Source: Streptomyces sp. NBC_01471 (GTDB lineage: Bacteria > Actinomycetota > Actinomycetes > Streptomycetales > Streptomycetaceae). From it: a stretch of 64,000 nt of DNA. Positions 18,753-26,702 of this stretch are shown here, piece by piece (within the stretch, counting starts at the first letter, position 1; each line of letters opens with the position of its first letter). Below the pieces are notes generated by a model that searched no databases, had not been told where the DNA came from, and saw only the letters and a list, made by a program, of their open reading frames with translations. The position numbers and the translations under genes were made by a program. The DNA lies in NCBI RefSeq assembly GCF_041438865.1, contig NZ_CP109450.1, positions 4,078,501 to 4,142,500 on the forward strand, written 5' to 3'.

Positions 18753-20146
18753 GCGGTGGCCTCTTCGGCAGATGCGGGCGGGGCGGAGTGAGGGGCTGCG
18801 GTGGAGGCGGGCGTGGCGGCGGACGTGGGTGTGGGAGTGGGCGGGTGAGTCTGGGCGGGCAGGTGATCCGTGGTGCGAGTGTCGGTGGGTGGTCGCGATC
18901 CGGTCTTCGGGCTGCCCGGTCCGTCGGTGAGCTCGGTGAGCGGTACCTCCGCGGTCAGCCGGAATCTCCCGCCAGGTGCCGGGCCGGCCGTCAGCGTCCC
19001 GTCCACAGCGGTCAGCCGCTCGCGCAGCCCCGCAAGCCCGGTGCCCGGAGTGGAGCCGCTGCCGCTCCCGCCGGCCGCTCCGTCGTTCTCGACGGTCAGG
19101 GTCGCGGCCGCGGCCGATCTGGCCACCGTGATGACGCAGCGCCGGGCGTCCCCATGGCGCAGCACATTGGTGGCCGCTTCCCGCACCACCCAGCCGAGCG
19201 CCGACTGCACGTCCACCGGGAGCCCGTCCGGCGGCCCGCTGACGGTGCACTCGATGCCGGCCGCCTCCAACACACCCTGAGCGCCCCTCAGTTCGGTGGT
19301 GAGATCAGCTTCCCGGTAACCCCGTACCACTTCACGCACCTCCCGCTGTGCTTCGTGGGCCATGCGCTGCACCTCGGTCATCTGGTCCACTGCCTCGGGA
19401 CGCCCCCGCCGGGCCAGCTGTACCGCCAGCTCGCTCTTCAGCGCGATCACGGCGAGATTGCGCCCCATCACATCGTGCAGATCACGGCCGAACCGCAGGC
19501 GTTCCTCCGCGACCGCCAGCCGCGCCTCGACGTCCTTGGCCTGGTGCAGTTTCCACATCACGCCCAGGTGCCAGGCCGAGCAGCGGGTGGTGACGGCGTA
19601 CCACGCGGGTCCGCCCACCATGCAGGCCATGCAGGCAGCGACGAGCCCCCGATCGCCGCCGAGCACGAGGACAGCCCCGCACACTGCCCCCAGCGCACCC
19701 AACTGCACCAGGGCGGACATCCGCTTCCGGACGATCAGACTGTGCGCCATCGTGAACGGCATCACAGCAGCGCACAGCAGTACCGCCAGACCCGGGAACT
19801 CCCGTAGCCCCACCTCCGAGGCGAGCACCAGAACAGCCGCCAGGTTCGTCACCATCAGACCCGCCCCGAAGGCCACCAGCCGCCGGGAGAGCGTGGCCTG
19901 GCCCAGATACTCGGCCAGACCACCGGACGCGAGAGAGGTGCAGTACACCCCCTGTGCGACCCCGAGAAGACAGGATGCGGCGATCAGCGCGGCGGGCGCC
20001 CCGGAGTGCCGGACCGGGCGCGTCACGCTGTACATGACCTGTAGGGCAATGGCCAGCCACAGCAGGGCGTATATCGTCGCGCGCGAATAGAGGTCGGCCT
20101 GCGCGAACCCGCCCCGCTTCCGCCATCCCCGTAGCCACTGCATCAC
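18749..20146 (-). CDS. Sensor histidine kinase (DesK/NarX type)
   Basis: A 465-residue kinase from GTG 20146 (ATG 20143 also possible; AAGGGG upstream). It has about five or six membrane segments in residues 22-185, a short coiled linker, HisKA_3 box RDLHDVMGRN with phospho-His near H224, and a HATPase_c domain with ENDGAAG and GTGLAGLRERL. A Pro/Thr-rich tail follows. It partners the overlapping response regulator. It lies third in a minus-strand series after the ABC ATPase and permease, which suggests it senses an exporter substrate or envelope stress. Confidence 0.92.
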   Translation of the reverse strand: MMQWLRGWRKRGGFAQADLYSRATIYALLWLAIALQVMYSVTRPVRHSGAPAALIAASCLLGVAQGVYCTSLASGGLAEYLGQATLSRRLVAFGAGLMVTNLAAVLVLASEVGLREFPGLAVLLCAAVMPFTMAHSLIVRKRMSALVQLGALGAVCGAVLVLGGDRGLVAACMACMVGGPAWYAVTTRCSAWHLGVMWKLHQAKDVEARLAVAEERLRFGRDLHDVMGRNLAVIALKSELAVQLARRGRPEAVDQMTEVQRMAHEAQREVREVVRGYREADLTTELRGAQGVLEAAGIECTVSGPPDGLPVDVQSALGWVVREAATNVLRHGDARRCVITVARSAAAATLTVENDGAAGGSGSGSTPGTGLAGLRERLTAVDGTLTAGPAPGGRFRLTAEVPLTELTDGPGSPKTGSRPPTDTRTTDHLPAQTHPPTPTPTSAATPASTAAPHSAPPASAEEATA

Positions 20147-20245
20147 GTACCCCTTGTCACTGGTGCTCTTGCCTGCCGGTGCTCTCCCGGTGCTCTCCGG
20201 TGCTCGCTGGTCGTCTCTGGCTGCCGACCACGGCCGGGTCGTGCC

Positions 20246-20313
20246 CGGCCTCTACCCAGCCCCGGCCTCTACCCAGCCCCGGCCTCTACCCAGCCCCGGC
20301 CTCTACCCAGCCC
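20246..20313. repeat. Four perfect tandem 17-bp repeats
   Basis: CGGCCTCTACCCAGCCC occurs four times head to tail, followed by a partial fifth copy. It lies in the 225-bp gap between the ABC permease and the kinase gene, upstream of the kinase start. The copy number is likely to vary between strains. Confidence 0.9.
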
Positions 20314-20371
20314 CGGCCTCACGCGCCCGGTCTCCGCCCCCCCGGCACCGCCCGCGGCCACCCGGCCACGG

Positions 20372-21289
20372 TCAGCGGCGTGGCTCCCAGCGGAACCACC
20401 GGCGTACAGCCAACACGGAGAGCACCGTCCAGGCCAACGCCGTCAGGACATGCCCGAAGGCGTTGGACGCGGACATCGACCCGGTCCAGGCGCCCCGCAC
20501 CAGCTCCACCACCGGGGTCAGGGGCAGCAGCTCGCACACCGACGCCAGTCGGTCGGGAAATATCTCCAGCGGGACGAACACGCCCGAACCCGCCATCGTG
20601 GCCAGCATGAGCGGGATGACCGTCAGCTGAGAGGCCTCGGCTGACTTGGTGATCCCGGCCGTCGCCGCCCCCAACGCGGTCAGCATCACGACCCCCAGAG
20701 CGACGCCCGCGAAGAGGAGTTGCGGGGCAGGCGGCAGGCTCATGTCGAAGAACACCGCGCAGCCCGCGGTGAGGACGGCGCACTGCACCAGCGCGACGAT
20801 CACCGAGGAGAGTGAAGCCCCCGCGAGTATTTCTGTGTCCCGCGCTTCTCCCGTGCGCAGCCGCTTGAGCACCAACTGCTCACGGCGGACCACCAGCACC
20901 CCCACCACGCCGTGGTGGAGAGCGAAGAGCAGGCTGAACCCTATGGCTCCGGGCAGCAGCATCGCGCCTGCCGTCAGCCCCGCCTTGTCCAGGGTCGCCT
21001 GGTCGGTCGTCGATGAAATCGTGAACGTCATCGCGACGGGCAGCACCAGCATGGTGAGGAGCGAGGCCTTACTGCGTCCCAGCAGGGTCAGCTCGGCTCG
21101 GGCGAGGGCCAGCATTCTGCCCGTACTGAACGTCCGTACCCGCTCGCCGCTCCCGCGCTCACCCCTGGCCCCCGCCCCGGCCCTGTCTCCTGGTCCGGTC
21201 CTGGCCCTTGTCGCGCCTTCCACCGCGGTCTGTTCCGCCGCTGTCTGCTCCACCACGCGCTCCCCCGTGCGTGCCCCCGTCGTGCTCAC
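20372..21289 (-). CDS. ABC-2 type exporter permease
   Basis: A 305-residue membrane protein with six predicted helices after a Thr/Gly/Arg-rich N-terminal stretch of about 60 residues. The pattern (FALHHGVVGVLVVRREQLVLKRLRTG, then TAGITKSAEASQLTVIPLMLATMAGSGVFVPLEIFP) is that of ABC-2 permeases such as DrrB-like exporters. The GTG at 21289 overlaps the ATPase stop (GTGA). A longer upstream frame would overlap the ATPase. It works with the next protein to export an unknown compound. Confidence 0.9.
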   Translation of the reverse strand: MSTTGARTGERVVEQTAAEQTAVEGATRARTGPGDRAGAGARGERGSGERVRTFSTGRMLALARAELTLLGRSKASLLTMLVLPVAMTFTISSTTDQATLDKAGLTAGAMLLPGAIGFSLLFALHHGVVGVLVVRREQLVLKRLRTGEARDTEILAGASLSSVIVALVQCAVLTAGCAVFFDMSLPPAPQLLFAGVALGVVMLTALGAATAGITKSAEASQLTVIPLMLATMAGSGVFVPLEIFPDRLASVCELLPLTPVVELVRGAWTGSMSASNAFGHVLTALAWTVLSVLAVRRWFRWEPRR

Positions 21290-22194
21290 CGTGTGACCTC
21301 CTGCTTCTGTGCGATACCGAGAAATGCCTCTTCCAGCGAGGCCGACCGGACATCGAGCCCCCGCAGCTCGATCTCCTGGTCCCTGGCCCACAGCAGGAGT
21401 TCGGTGGCGGACCGCTGAAGCTCGTCGGTCCGCAGCTGGATCTCCCCGCCCGTGCGGACGTACGTCCCCAGTGGGGGCAGATCGCCGACCGCCATTCCCT
21501 CGGGCAGGGAGAAGGAGATGTGCGAGGGCTGTGCGGCCACCACCTCGTCCACCCGGCCTTCGGCCGCTATCCGGCCCTCGTGCAGGATCGCCAGCCGGTC
21601 GGCCAGCACTTCGGCCTCCTCCAGATAGTGCGTGGTCAGCAGGACCGTCGTACCGCTGTCGCGCAGCTCCCGCACCAACTCCCAGGTATCCCTGCGCCCT
21701 TCGGCGTCGAGACCGGTCGTCGGTTCGTCGAGGAAGAGCACCTCGGGGCGTCCCAGAAGTGCCATCGCCAGGTCCAGCCGCCGCTTCTCGCCGCCGGACA
21801 GCTGCTTCACCCGTATGGTCGACCGCCCGCCGAGTCCCACCATCTCCATGGCCTCACCGACCGGCCGTGCCCTGCTCGTGCAGCCCGCCCACATCCGGAC
21901 CGTCTCGGCCACGGTCAGCTCGGGGGAGAAACCGCCTTCCTGGAGCATGACGCCGGTTCTTGGCCGGATGGCGGTGCGCTCGCGGTACGGATCGTGCCCC
22001 AGCACACGCACCCGGCCCCCGCTCGGCGGCGCCAGTCCCTCCAGGAGCTCCACCGTGGAGGTCTTTCCCGCGCCGTTCGTCCCCAGCAGCGCGAACAGCT
22101 CCCCGGCGGCCACGGAGAAGGAGATGCCTGCCACCGCCTCGTATCCACCGGCATAGCTGCGCCGGAGGTCTGCGACCTCAATCACATCTGTCAT
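21286..22194 (-). CDS. ABC exporter ATP-binding subunit
   Basis: A 302-residue ATPase with Walker A GTNGAGKT, signature LSGGEKRR, Walker B LFLDEPTTG and the switch His in TTHYLEEAE. The C-terminal ~80 residues resemble the DrrA-type regulatory extension. ATG 22194 is the chosen start. It is the first gene of the minus-strand operon ATPase, permease, kinase, regulator, with a perfect 16-bp palindrome 35-50 bp upstream. Confidence 0.93.
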   Translation of the reverse strand: MTDVIEVADLRRSYAGGYEAVAGISFSVAAGELFALLGTNGAGKTSTVELLEGLAPPSGGRVRVLGHDPYRERTAIRPRTGVMLQEGGFSPELTVAETVRMWAGCTSRARPVGEAMEMVGLGGRSTIRVKQLSGGEKRRLDLAMALLGRPEVLFLDEPTTGLDAEGRRDTWELVRELRDSGTTVLLTTHYLEEAEVLADRLAILHEGRIAAEGRVDEVVAAQPSHISFSLPEGMAVGDLPPLGTYVRTGGEIQLRTDELQRSATELLLWARDQEIELRGLDVRSASLEEAFLGIAQKQEVTR

Positions 22195-22228
22195 GCGTCC
22201 AGGCTGCCCCCGCCACGGGCCTCCGCCC

Positions 22229-22244
22229 GATGACATATGTCATC
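22229..22244. promoter_or_regulatory. Perfect 16-bp palindrome, candidate operator of ABC/two-component operon
   Basis: GATGACATATGTCATC is self-complementary over its full length and sits 35-50 bp upstream of the first gene of the operon. NarL-family regulators bind such dyads, so the operon's own regulator is the likely binder (inference). Confidence 0.65.
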
Positions 22245-22260
22245 AGAGTGGAACCACGGA

Positions 22261-22293
22261 GAAGCCCCCGGTCGGAATCCGACCGGGGGCTTC
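22261..22293. terminator. Hairpin downstream of second tRNA-Gly(GCC)
   Basis: GAAGCCCCCGGTCGG and its exact complement are separated by AAT. It mirrors the hairpin after copy 1 at 17878-17910. Confidence 0.8.
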
Positions 22294-22298
22294 TTCGT

Positions 22299-22384
22299 TC
22301 CTGCTGCTGAGCGGACGACCAGGTTCGAACTGGCGACCTCAACCTTGGCAAGGTTGCGCTCTACCAACTGAGCTACGTCCGCAT
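22299..22384. repeat. 86-bp direct repeat copy 2 (tRNA-Gly region)
   Basis: Identical to 17918-18003; see that entry. The copies are 4.3 kb apart. Confidence 0.9.
22310..22382 (-). tRNA. tRNA-Gly (GCC), copy 2
   Basis: Identical to the tRNA at 17929-18001, with canonical D and T loops. It is encoded upstream of its hairpin on the minus strand and downstream of the unusual tRNA-Gly(UCC), with which it may be co-transcribed. Confidence 0.95.
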
Positions 22385-22468
22385 ATTGCATCCGACCGGC
22401 TTTCACCGGGCGGTGCGAACACCACTCTACCCGACGGTCCGAGTGGACCGGTCCGGAGAGGGATGCAG

Positions 22469-22540
22469 AGCGGGTGACAGGAATTGCACACTGCGCCTTC
22501 CCCCTGGAAGGGGGATGTTCTACTACTGAACTACACCCGC
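22469..22540 (-). tRNA. tRNA-Gly (UCC) with non-canonical D and T arms
   Basis: A 72-nt tRNA on the minus strand. The acceptor GCGGGTG/CACCCGC is perfect, and the anticodon stem is TCCCC/GGGGA around CTTCCAG (UCC). The D loop AGTAGTA has A in place of G18, and the T loop reads TGCAATT instead of TTCRANY. The expected T stem (CAGTG with CCTGT) hardly pairs, though GCAG/CTGT could form a 4-bp stem with a 10-nt loop. Acceptor and anticodon arms are intact, so it does not look like a dead gene. In staphylococci, UCC tRNA-Gly species with similar losses feed peptidoglycan bridge synthesis. Confidence 0.85.
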
Positions 22541-22695
22541 ACGCTGCTTCGAACGGGGCCTTTCGGCCTCGCCCTTCGGCGTGCTCCAGACTCTAGCTGA
22601 CCAGCAGGGGTGGAATGCAAGTCGGGCACTCCGAGGGGGAGTCGGCCAAGGTCCGAGGGGGCGTCGGCCAGGGCCGCCGACCGGCCCGGGGCGGG

Positions 22696-23013
22696 TCAGC
22701 CGGCCGCGTTGAACGCCTCGTAGACCTTCTTCGGGATGCGGCCCCTGGCCGGTACTTCCATCTTGTTGGACCGGGCCCAGGCGCGGACGGCCGCCGGGTC
22801 GGGTGCCACCGAGGTGTGCCGGTAGGCCTTGCCCGACTTCGACCGCTTTCGGCCCGCCTCCAGGAACGGCGCCAGTGACTTGCGCAGTTTCTTTGCATTG
22901 GCGGTATTGAGGTCGATCTCGTACGACTTCCCGTCGAGACCGAAGGTGACCGTTTCCGCCGCTTCTCCGCCGTCGATGTCGTCGGAGAGCGTGACCACTA
23001 CTCGCTGAGCCAC
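22696..23013 (-). CDS. lsr2: Lsr2 nucleoid-associated protein
   Basis: A 105-residue Lsr2, a xenogeneic silencer that bridges AT-rich DNA. The N-terminal dimerisation domain starts AQRVVVTLSDDIDGGEAAETV. The C-terminal DNA-binding domain ends VRAWARSNKMEVPARGRIPK, with the RGR minor-groove hook. GTG 23013 is preceded by GAAGGAAAGGA. It lies divergent to purS. Confidence 0.96.
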   Translation of the reverse strand: MAQRVVVTLSDDIDGGEAAETVTFGLDGKSYEIDLNTANAKKLRKSLAPFLEAGRKRSKSGKAYRHTSVAPDPAAVRAWARSNKMEVPARGRIPKKVYEAFNAAG

Positions 23014-23343
23014 GGACTTCGGTCCTTTCCTTCGACATCGCCGCGCCCGCACGGTGTCACGCAGGCGTGCCGCCGTGTTGACGTGCTGCGATGTCGGCCT
23101 TGCGGCTGATTTTGAGTTACGCCAATTCCTTTGTACAGCGGAAGGCGTCGCATTGTGAAGCCCACCCAATTACATGCGCGTGTCCGAGTGCAATCCGGTA
23201 GGCGGATTTTTTCGAGGATTTTCCTTCGGTGTTGTCGGGGCCGATATCTGAACGTGATCGGGCCCGTACGATATCTACCCGCGTAGATTCTCTGGGCAGG
23301 TAGTGTGATGGGACCGCCTTCGCACCACACACCGGGAGTGCCA
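23014..23343. promoter_or_regulatory. lsr2-purS divergent promoter region with a dyad
   Basis: This 330-bp region is AT-richer than its neighbours. An inverted repeat ATCTAC-CCGC-GTAGAT lies at 23273-23288, about 56 bp upstream of the purS start, and the 7-mer GATATCT occurs twice 26 bp apart. The dyad is a candidate operator for purSQL. No gene is seen in the gap. Confidence 0.5.
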
Positions 23344-23595
23344 GTGGCACGCGTCGTAGTCGACGTCATGCTCAAGCCGGAGATCCTCGACCCGCAGGGA
23401 CAGGCGGTGCAGCGTGCACTGCCCCGTCTCGGTTTCGATGGAATCGCCGACGTCCGTCAGGGAAAGCGTTTCGAGCTGGAGGTCGATGGGCCGGTTGATG
23501 ACGCCGCCCTCGCCCGCATCAACGAGCTCGCCGAAACCTTCCTCGCCAACACCGTCATCGAGAACTTCACCGTGAAGGTGGAGGCGGAGAAGTGA
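23344..23595 (+). CDS. purS: FGAM synthetase subunit PurS
   Basis: An 83-residue protein, the small subunit that links PurQ and PurL in formylglycinamidine ribonucleotide synthetase and helps channel ammonia. The sequence ARVVVDVMLKPEILDPQGQA with ADVRQGKRFELEV is typical. The start is GTG 23344. Its stop overlaps the purQ GTG (GTGA). Confidence 0.96.
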   Translation: MARVVVDVMLKPEILDPQGQAVQRALPRLGFDGIADVRQGKRFELEVDGPVDDAALARINELAETFLANTVIENFTVKVEAEK

Positions 23596-24272
23596 CAGCT
23601 CGTATCGGAGTCGTCACTTTTCCGGGCACGCTCGACGATCAGGACGCCCTGCGCGCCGTGCGGATCGCGGGCGCCGAACCTGTTTCGCTCTGGCATCGCG
23701 ACAAGGGCATCCAGCAGGTCGACGCGGTCGTCCTCGCGGGTGGTTTCTCGTACGGCGACTATTTGCGGGCGGGCGCCATCTCCCGCTTCTCGCCGGTGAT
23801 GGGGACGATCATCGAGCAGGCGAAGGCCGGCCTCCCGGTCCTGGGTATCTGCAACGGTTTCCAGATCCTCACCGAGTCGCATTTGCTGCCGGGCGCGATG
23901 CTCCGGAACAACCATCTCCACTTCATCTGCCGCGACCAGAAGCTGCGCGTCGAGAACGCGGAGACCGCCTGGACCGCCGACTACACCGCCGGCCAGGAGA
24001 TCTCCGTACCCCTCAAGAACATCGACGGCCGTTACGTGGCCGACGAGCGGGTGCTCGACGAGCTGGAGGCCGAGGGGCGGGTCGCTTTCCGGTATCTCGA
24101 CGGCAACCCGAACGGTTCGCTCCGCGACATCGCCGGCGTCACCAACGCGGCGGGCAATGTGGTCGGTCTGATGCCGCACCCCGAGCACGCCGTGGAGCCG
24201 CTGATCGGTACGGGGCGTACCGACGGCATCGGATTCTTCTCCTCGATCCTGAAGAAGCTGGTCAACGCATGA
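23592..24272 (+). CDS. purQ: FGAM synthetase glutaminase subunit PurQ
   Basis: A 226-residue class I glutamine amidotransferase supplying ammonia to PurL. The nucleophile Cys lies in VLGICNGFQIL and the catalytic His/Glu in LMPHPEHAVEP near the C-terminus. The GTG start overlaps purS, and the stop overlaps the purL ATG, so purS-purQ-purL are translationally coupled. Confidence 0.97.
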   Translation: MTARIGVVTFPGTLDDQDALRAVRIAGAEPVSLWHRDKGIQQVDAVVLAGGFSYGDYLRAGAISRFSPVMGTIIEQAKAGLPVLGICNGFQILTESHLLPGAMLRNNHLHFICRDQKLRVENAETAWTADYTAGQEISVPLKNIDGRYVADERVLDELEAEGRVAFRYLDGNPNGSLRDIAGVTNAAGNVVGLMPHPEHAVEPLIGTGRTDGIGFFSSILKKLVNA

Positions 24273-26551
24273 CGACTGAACGAAACGAGAGCGCCGCACA
24301 GGGCCGCCTCGACACCGTGAAGCACGCCGCTGCGACCCCCGAAGCCGAGCAGCCCTGGAAGGAACTCGGCCTCAAGGAGGACGAGTACGCGCGGATCCGC
24401 GAGATCCTCGGCCGCCGTCCGACCGGTGCCGAGCTCGCCATGTACTCCGTGATGTGGTCCGAGCACTGCTCGTACAAGAGCAGCAAGGTGCACCTCAAGC
24501 AGTTCGGCGAGAAGGTCCCGGAGAACGACGCGATGCTCGTCGGCATCGGGGAGAACGCCGGTGTCGTGGACGTCGGCCAGGGTTACGCGGTCACCTTCAA
24601 GGTCGAGTCGCACAACCACCCCTCGTACATCGAGCCCTACCAGGGCGCGGCGACCGGCGTCGGCGGCATCGTCCGCGACATCCTCGCCATGGGCGCCCGC
24701 CCGGTCGCGGTCGTCGACCCGCTGCGGTTCGGCGCGGCCGACCACCCCGACACCCGGCGGGTCCTGCCGGGTGTGGTCGCGGGCATCGGCGGCTACGGCA
24801 ACTGCCTGGGGCTGCCGAACATCGGCGGCGAGGTCGTCTTCGACCCCTGCTACCAGGGCAATCCGCTGGTCAACGCCGGCTGCATCGGTGTGATGAAGCA
24901 CGAGGACATCCACCTCGCGAAGGCTTCGGGCACCGGCAACAAGGTCATCCTGTACGGCGCCCGCACCGGCGGCGACGGCATCGGCGGCGTCTCGGTGCTG
25001 GCGTCCGAGACGTTCGAGTCGACCGGACCGGCCAAGCGGCCTGCGGTCCAGGTCGGTGACCCGTTCCAGGAGAAGCTCCTCATCGAGTGCACCCTGGAGA
25101 TCTTCAAGGAGAAGCTGGTCGCGGGCATTCAGGACCTCGGCGGCGCCGGACTCTCCTGTGCCACGTCCGAGCTGGCCAGCGCCGGTTCGGGCGGGATGCG
25201 CGTCGAGCTCGACACCGTTCCGCTGCGCGACTCCTCGCTCTCGCCCGAGGAGATCCTCATGAGCGAGTCGCAGGAGCGCATGTGCGCGATCGTGGAGCCG
25301 CAGCACGTCGAGCGGTTCATGGAGATCTGCGAGAAGTGGGACGTCATCGCCACCGACATCGGTGAGGTGACCGAGGGCTCGCAGCTGGAGATCTTCTGGC
25401 ACGGCGAGCAGATCGTGGATGTGCCGCCGCGTTCGGTCGCCCACGAGGGACCCACGTACAACCGGCCCTACGCCCGGCCCGAGTGGCAGGACGCCCTCCA
25501 GGCGGACGACGCCAACAAGCTGCCGCGCCCGGCCACTTCGGCCGAGCTCAGGGAGCAGGTCCTGCAGCTCGTCGCGTCGCCGAACCAGGCGTCGAAGGCG
25601 TGGATCACCGACCAGTACGACCGTTTCGTGCAGGGCAACACAGTGCTCGCGATGCCCGAGGACGCGGGCATGGTCCGGATCGACGAGGAGTCGAATCTGG
25701 GCGTGACCATGGCGACCGACGGCAACGGGCGGTTCGCGAAGCTGGACCCGTACGCGGGTGCGCAGCTGGCGCTGGCCGAGGCGTACCGCAATGTCGCCAC
25801 CACCGGTGCGAAGCCGCTCGCCATCTCCGACTGCCTGAACTTCGGTTCGCCGGAGGACCCCGCCGTCATGTGGCAGTTCGCCGAGGCCACCCGTGGTCTC
25901 GCGGACGGCTGCCTGGAGCTGGGGACGCCCGTGACCGGCGGCAACGTGTCGCTCTACAACCAGACGGGCGACGCGGCCATCCACCCGACGCCGGTCGTCG
26001 CGGTGCTCGGTGTGATCGACGACGTCAACCGCCGCACGCCGATGGCGTTCGCGGAGGAGGGCCAGCTGCTCTACCTCCTCGGGGACACCCGTGAGGAGCT
26101 GGGCGGTTCGGCCTGGTCCCAGGTGGTCCACGACCACCTCGGCGGGGTGCCGCCCCGGGTCGACCTCGGCCGCGAGAAGCTGCTCGCGGAGATCCTGATC
26201 TCGGCGTCGCGCGACGGCATGATCGACGCCGCGCACGACCTGTCCGACGGCGGGCTGATCCAGGCGGTCACCGAGTCCTGCCTGCGGGGCGGGAAGGGCG
26301 CGCGTCTGATCGTCCCCGACGGTCTGTCCGCGTTCACCTTCCTGTTCTCGGAGTCGGCGGGGCGTGCGGTCGTCTCGATCCCGCGCAGCGAGGAGCTCCG
26401 CTTCAACGACATGTGCGGGGCGCGGGGCCTGCCCGTCACCCGTATCGGTGTGGTGGACGGTGAGGAGATCGAGGTCCAGGGCGAGTTCAGCATCGCGCTG
26501 AGCGAGCTGAGGGCCGCTCACGAGGCCACGGTCCCGGCGCTGTTCGCCTGA
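24269..26551 (+). CDS. purL: FGAM synthetase large subunit PurL
   Basis: A 760-residue short-form PurL, which uses ATP and ammonia to convert FGAR to FGAM and needs PurS and PurQ. Landmarks are SEHCSYKSSK, VESHNHPSYIEPYQGAATG with the metal-binding ATP motif, and the internal pseudo-repeat with DLSDGGL. It is the last gene of the purSQL operon and is followed by a strong hairpin. Confidence 0.97.
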   Translation: MTTERNESAAQGRLDTVKHAAATPEAEQPWKELGLKEDEYARIREILGRRPTGAELAMYSVMWSEHCSYKSSKVHLKQFGEKVPENDAMLVGIGENAGVVDVGQGYAVTFKVESHNHPSYIEPYQGAATGVGGIVRDILAMGARPVAVVDPLRFGAADHPDTRRVLPGVVAGIGGYGNCLGLPNIGGEVVFDPCYQGNPLVNAGCIGVMKHEDIHLAKASGTGNKVILYGARTGGDGIGGVSVLASETFESTGPAKRPAVQVGDPFQEKLLIECTLEIFKEKLVAGIQDLGGAGLSCATSELASAGSGGMRVELDTVPLRDSSLSPEEILMSESQERMCAIVEPQHVERFMEICEKWDVIATDIGEVTEGSQLEIFWHGEQIVDVPPRSVAHEGPTYNRPYARPEWQDALQADDANKLPRPATSAELREQVLQLVASPNQASKAWITDQYDRFVQGNTVLAMPEDAGMVRIDEESNLGVTMATDGNGRFAKLDPYAGAQLALAEAYRNVATTGAKPLAISDCLNFGSPEDPAVMWQFAEATRGLADGCLELGTPVTGGNVSLYNQTGDAAIHPTPVVAVLGVIDDVNRRTPMAFAEEGQLLYLLGDTREELGGSAWSQVVHDHLGGVPPRVDLGREKLLAEILISASRDGMIDAAHDLSDGGLIQAVTESCLRGGKGARLIVPDGLSAFTFLFSESAGRAVVSIPRSEELRFNDMCGARGLPVTRIGVVDGEEIEVQGEFSIALSELRAAHEATVPALFA

Positions 26552-26604
26552 GCCCTGGTGGTGTGATGCCGGGCCTGCGTGGCAGCGGGTTCGTGTGACA
26601 GGCC

Positions 26605-26636
26605 GGCCCCCGGGACCCGTTGTGGTCCTGGGGGCC
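26605..26636 (+). terminator. Terminator after purSQL
   Basis: GGCCCCCGGGACC pairs with GGTCCTGGGGGCC (one G-U), 6-nt loop, followed by GTTTCC. Confidence 0.75.
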
Positions 26637-26675
26637 GTTTCCGTACGGGCGCGTCGGGCCCACCCCTTGTGCATG

Positions 26676-26692
26676 ATTACGTAATTGCGTAA
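26676..26692. promoter_or_regulatory. Dyad upstream of ArsR-type regulator
   Basis: ATTACGTAAT is a perfect 10-bp palindrome, followed by TGCGTAA, so TTACG and CGTAA recur around it. It lies about 10-25 bp ahead of the regulator start, a usual place for an autoregulatory ArsR site. Confidence 0.45.
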
Positions 26693-26702
26693 GTCTGTGC
26701 TC

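Noticed and set aside
20246..20313. Possible CRISPR array
   Set aside because: The units are contiguous 17-mers without spacers; a simple tandem repeat.
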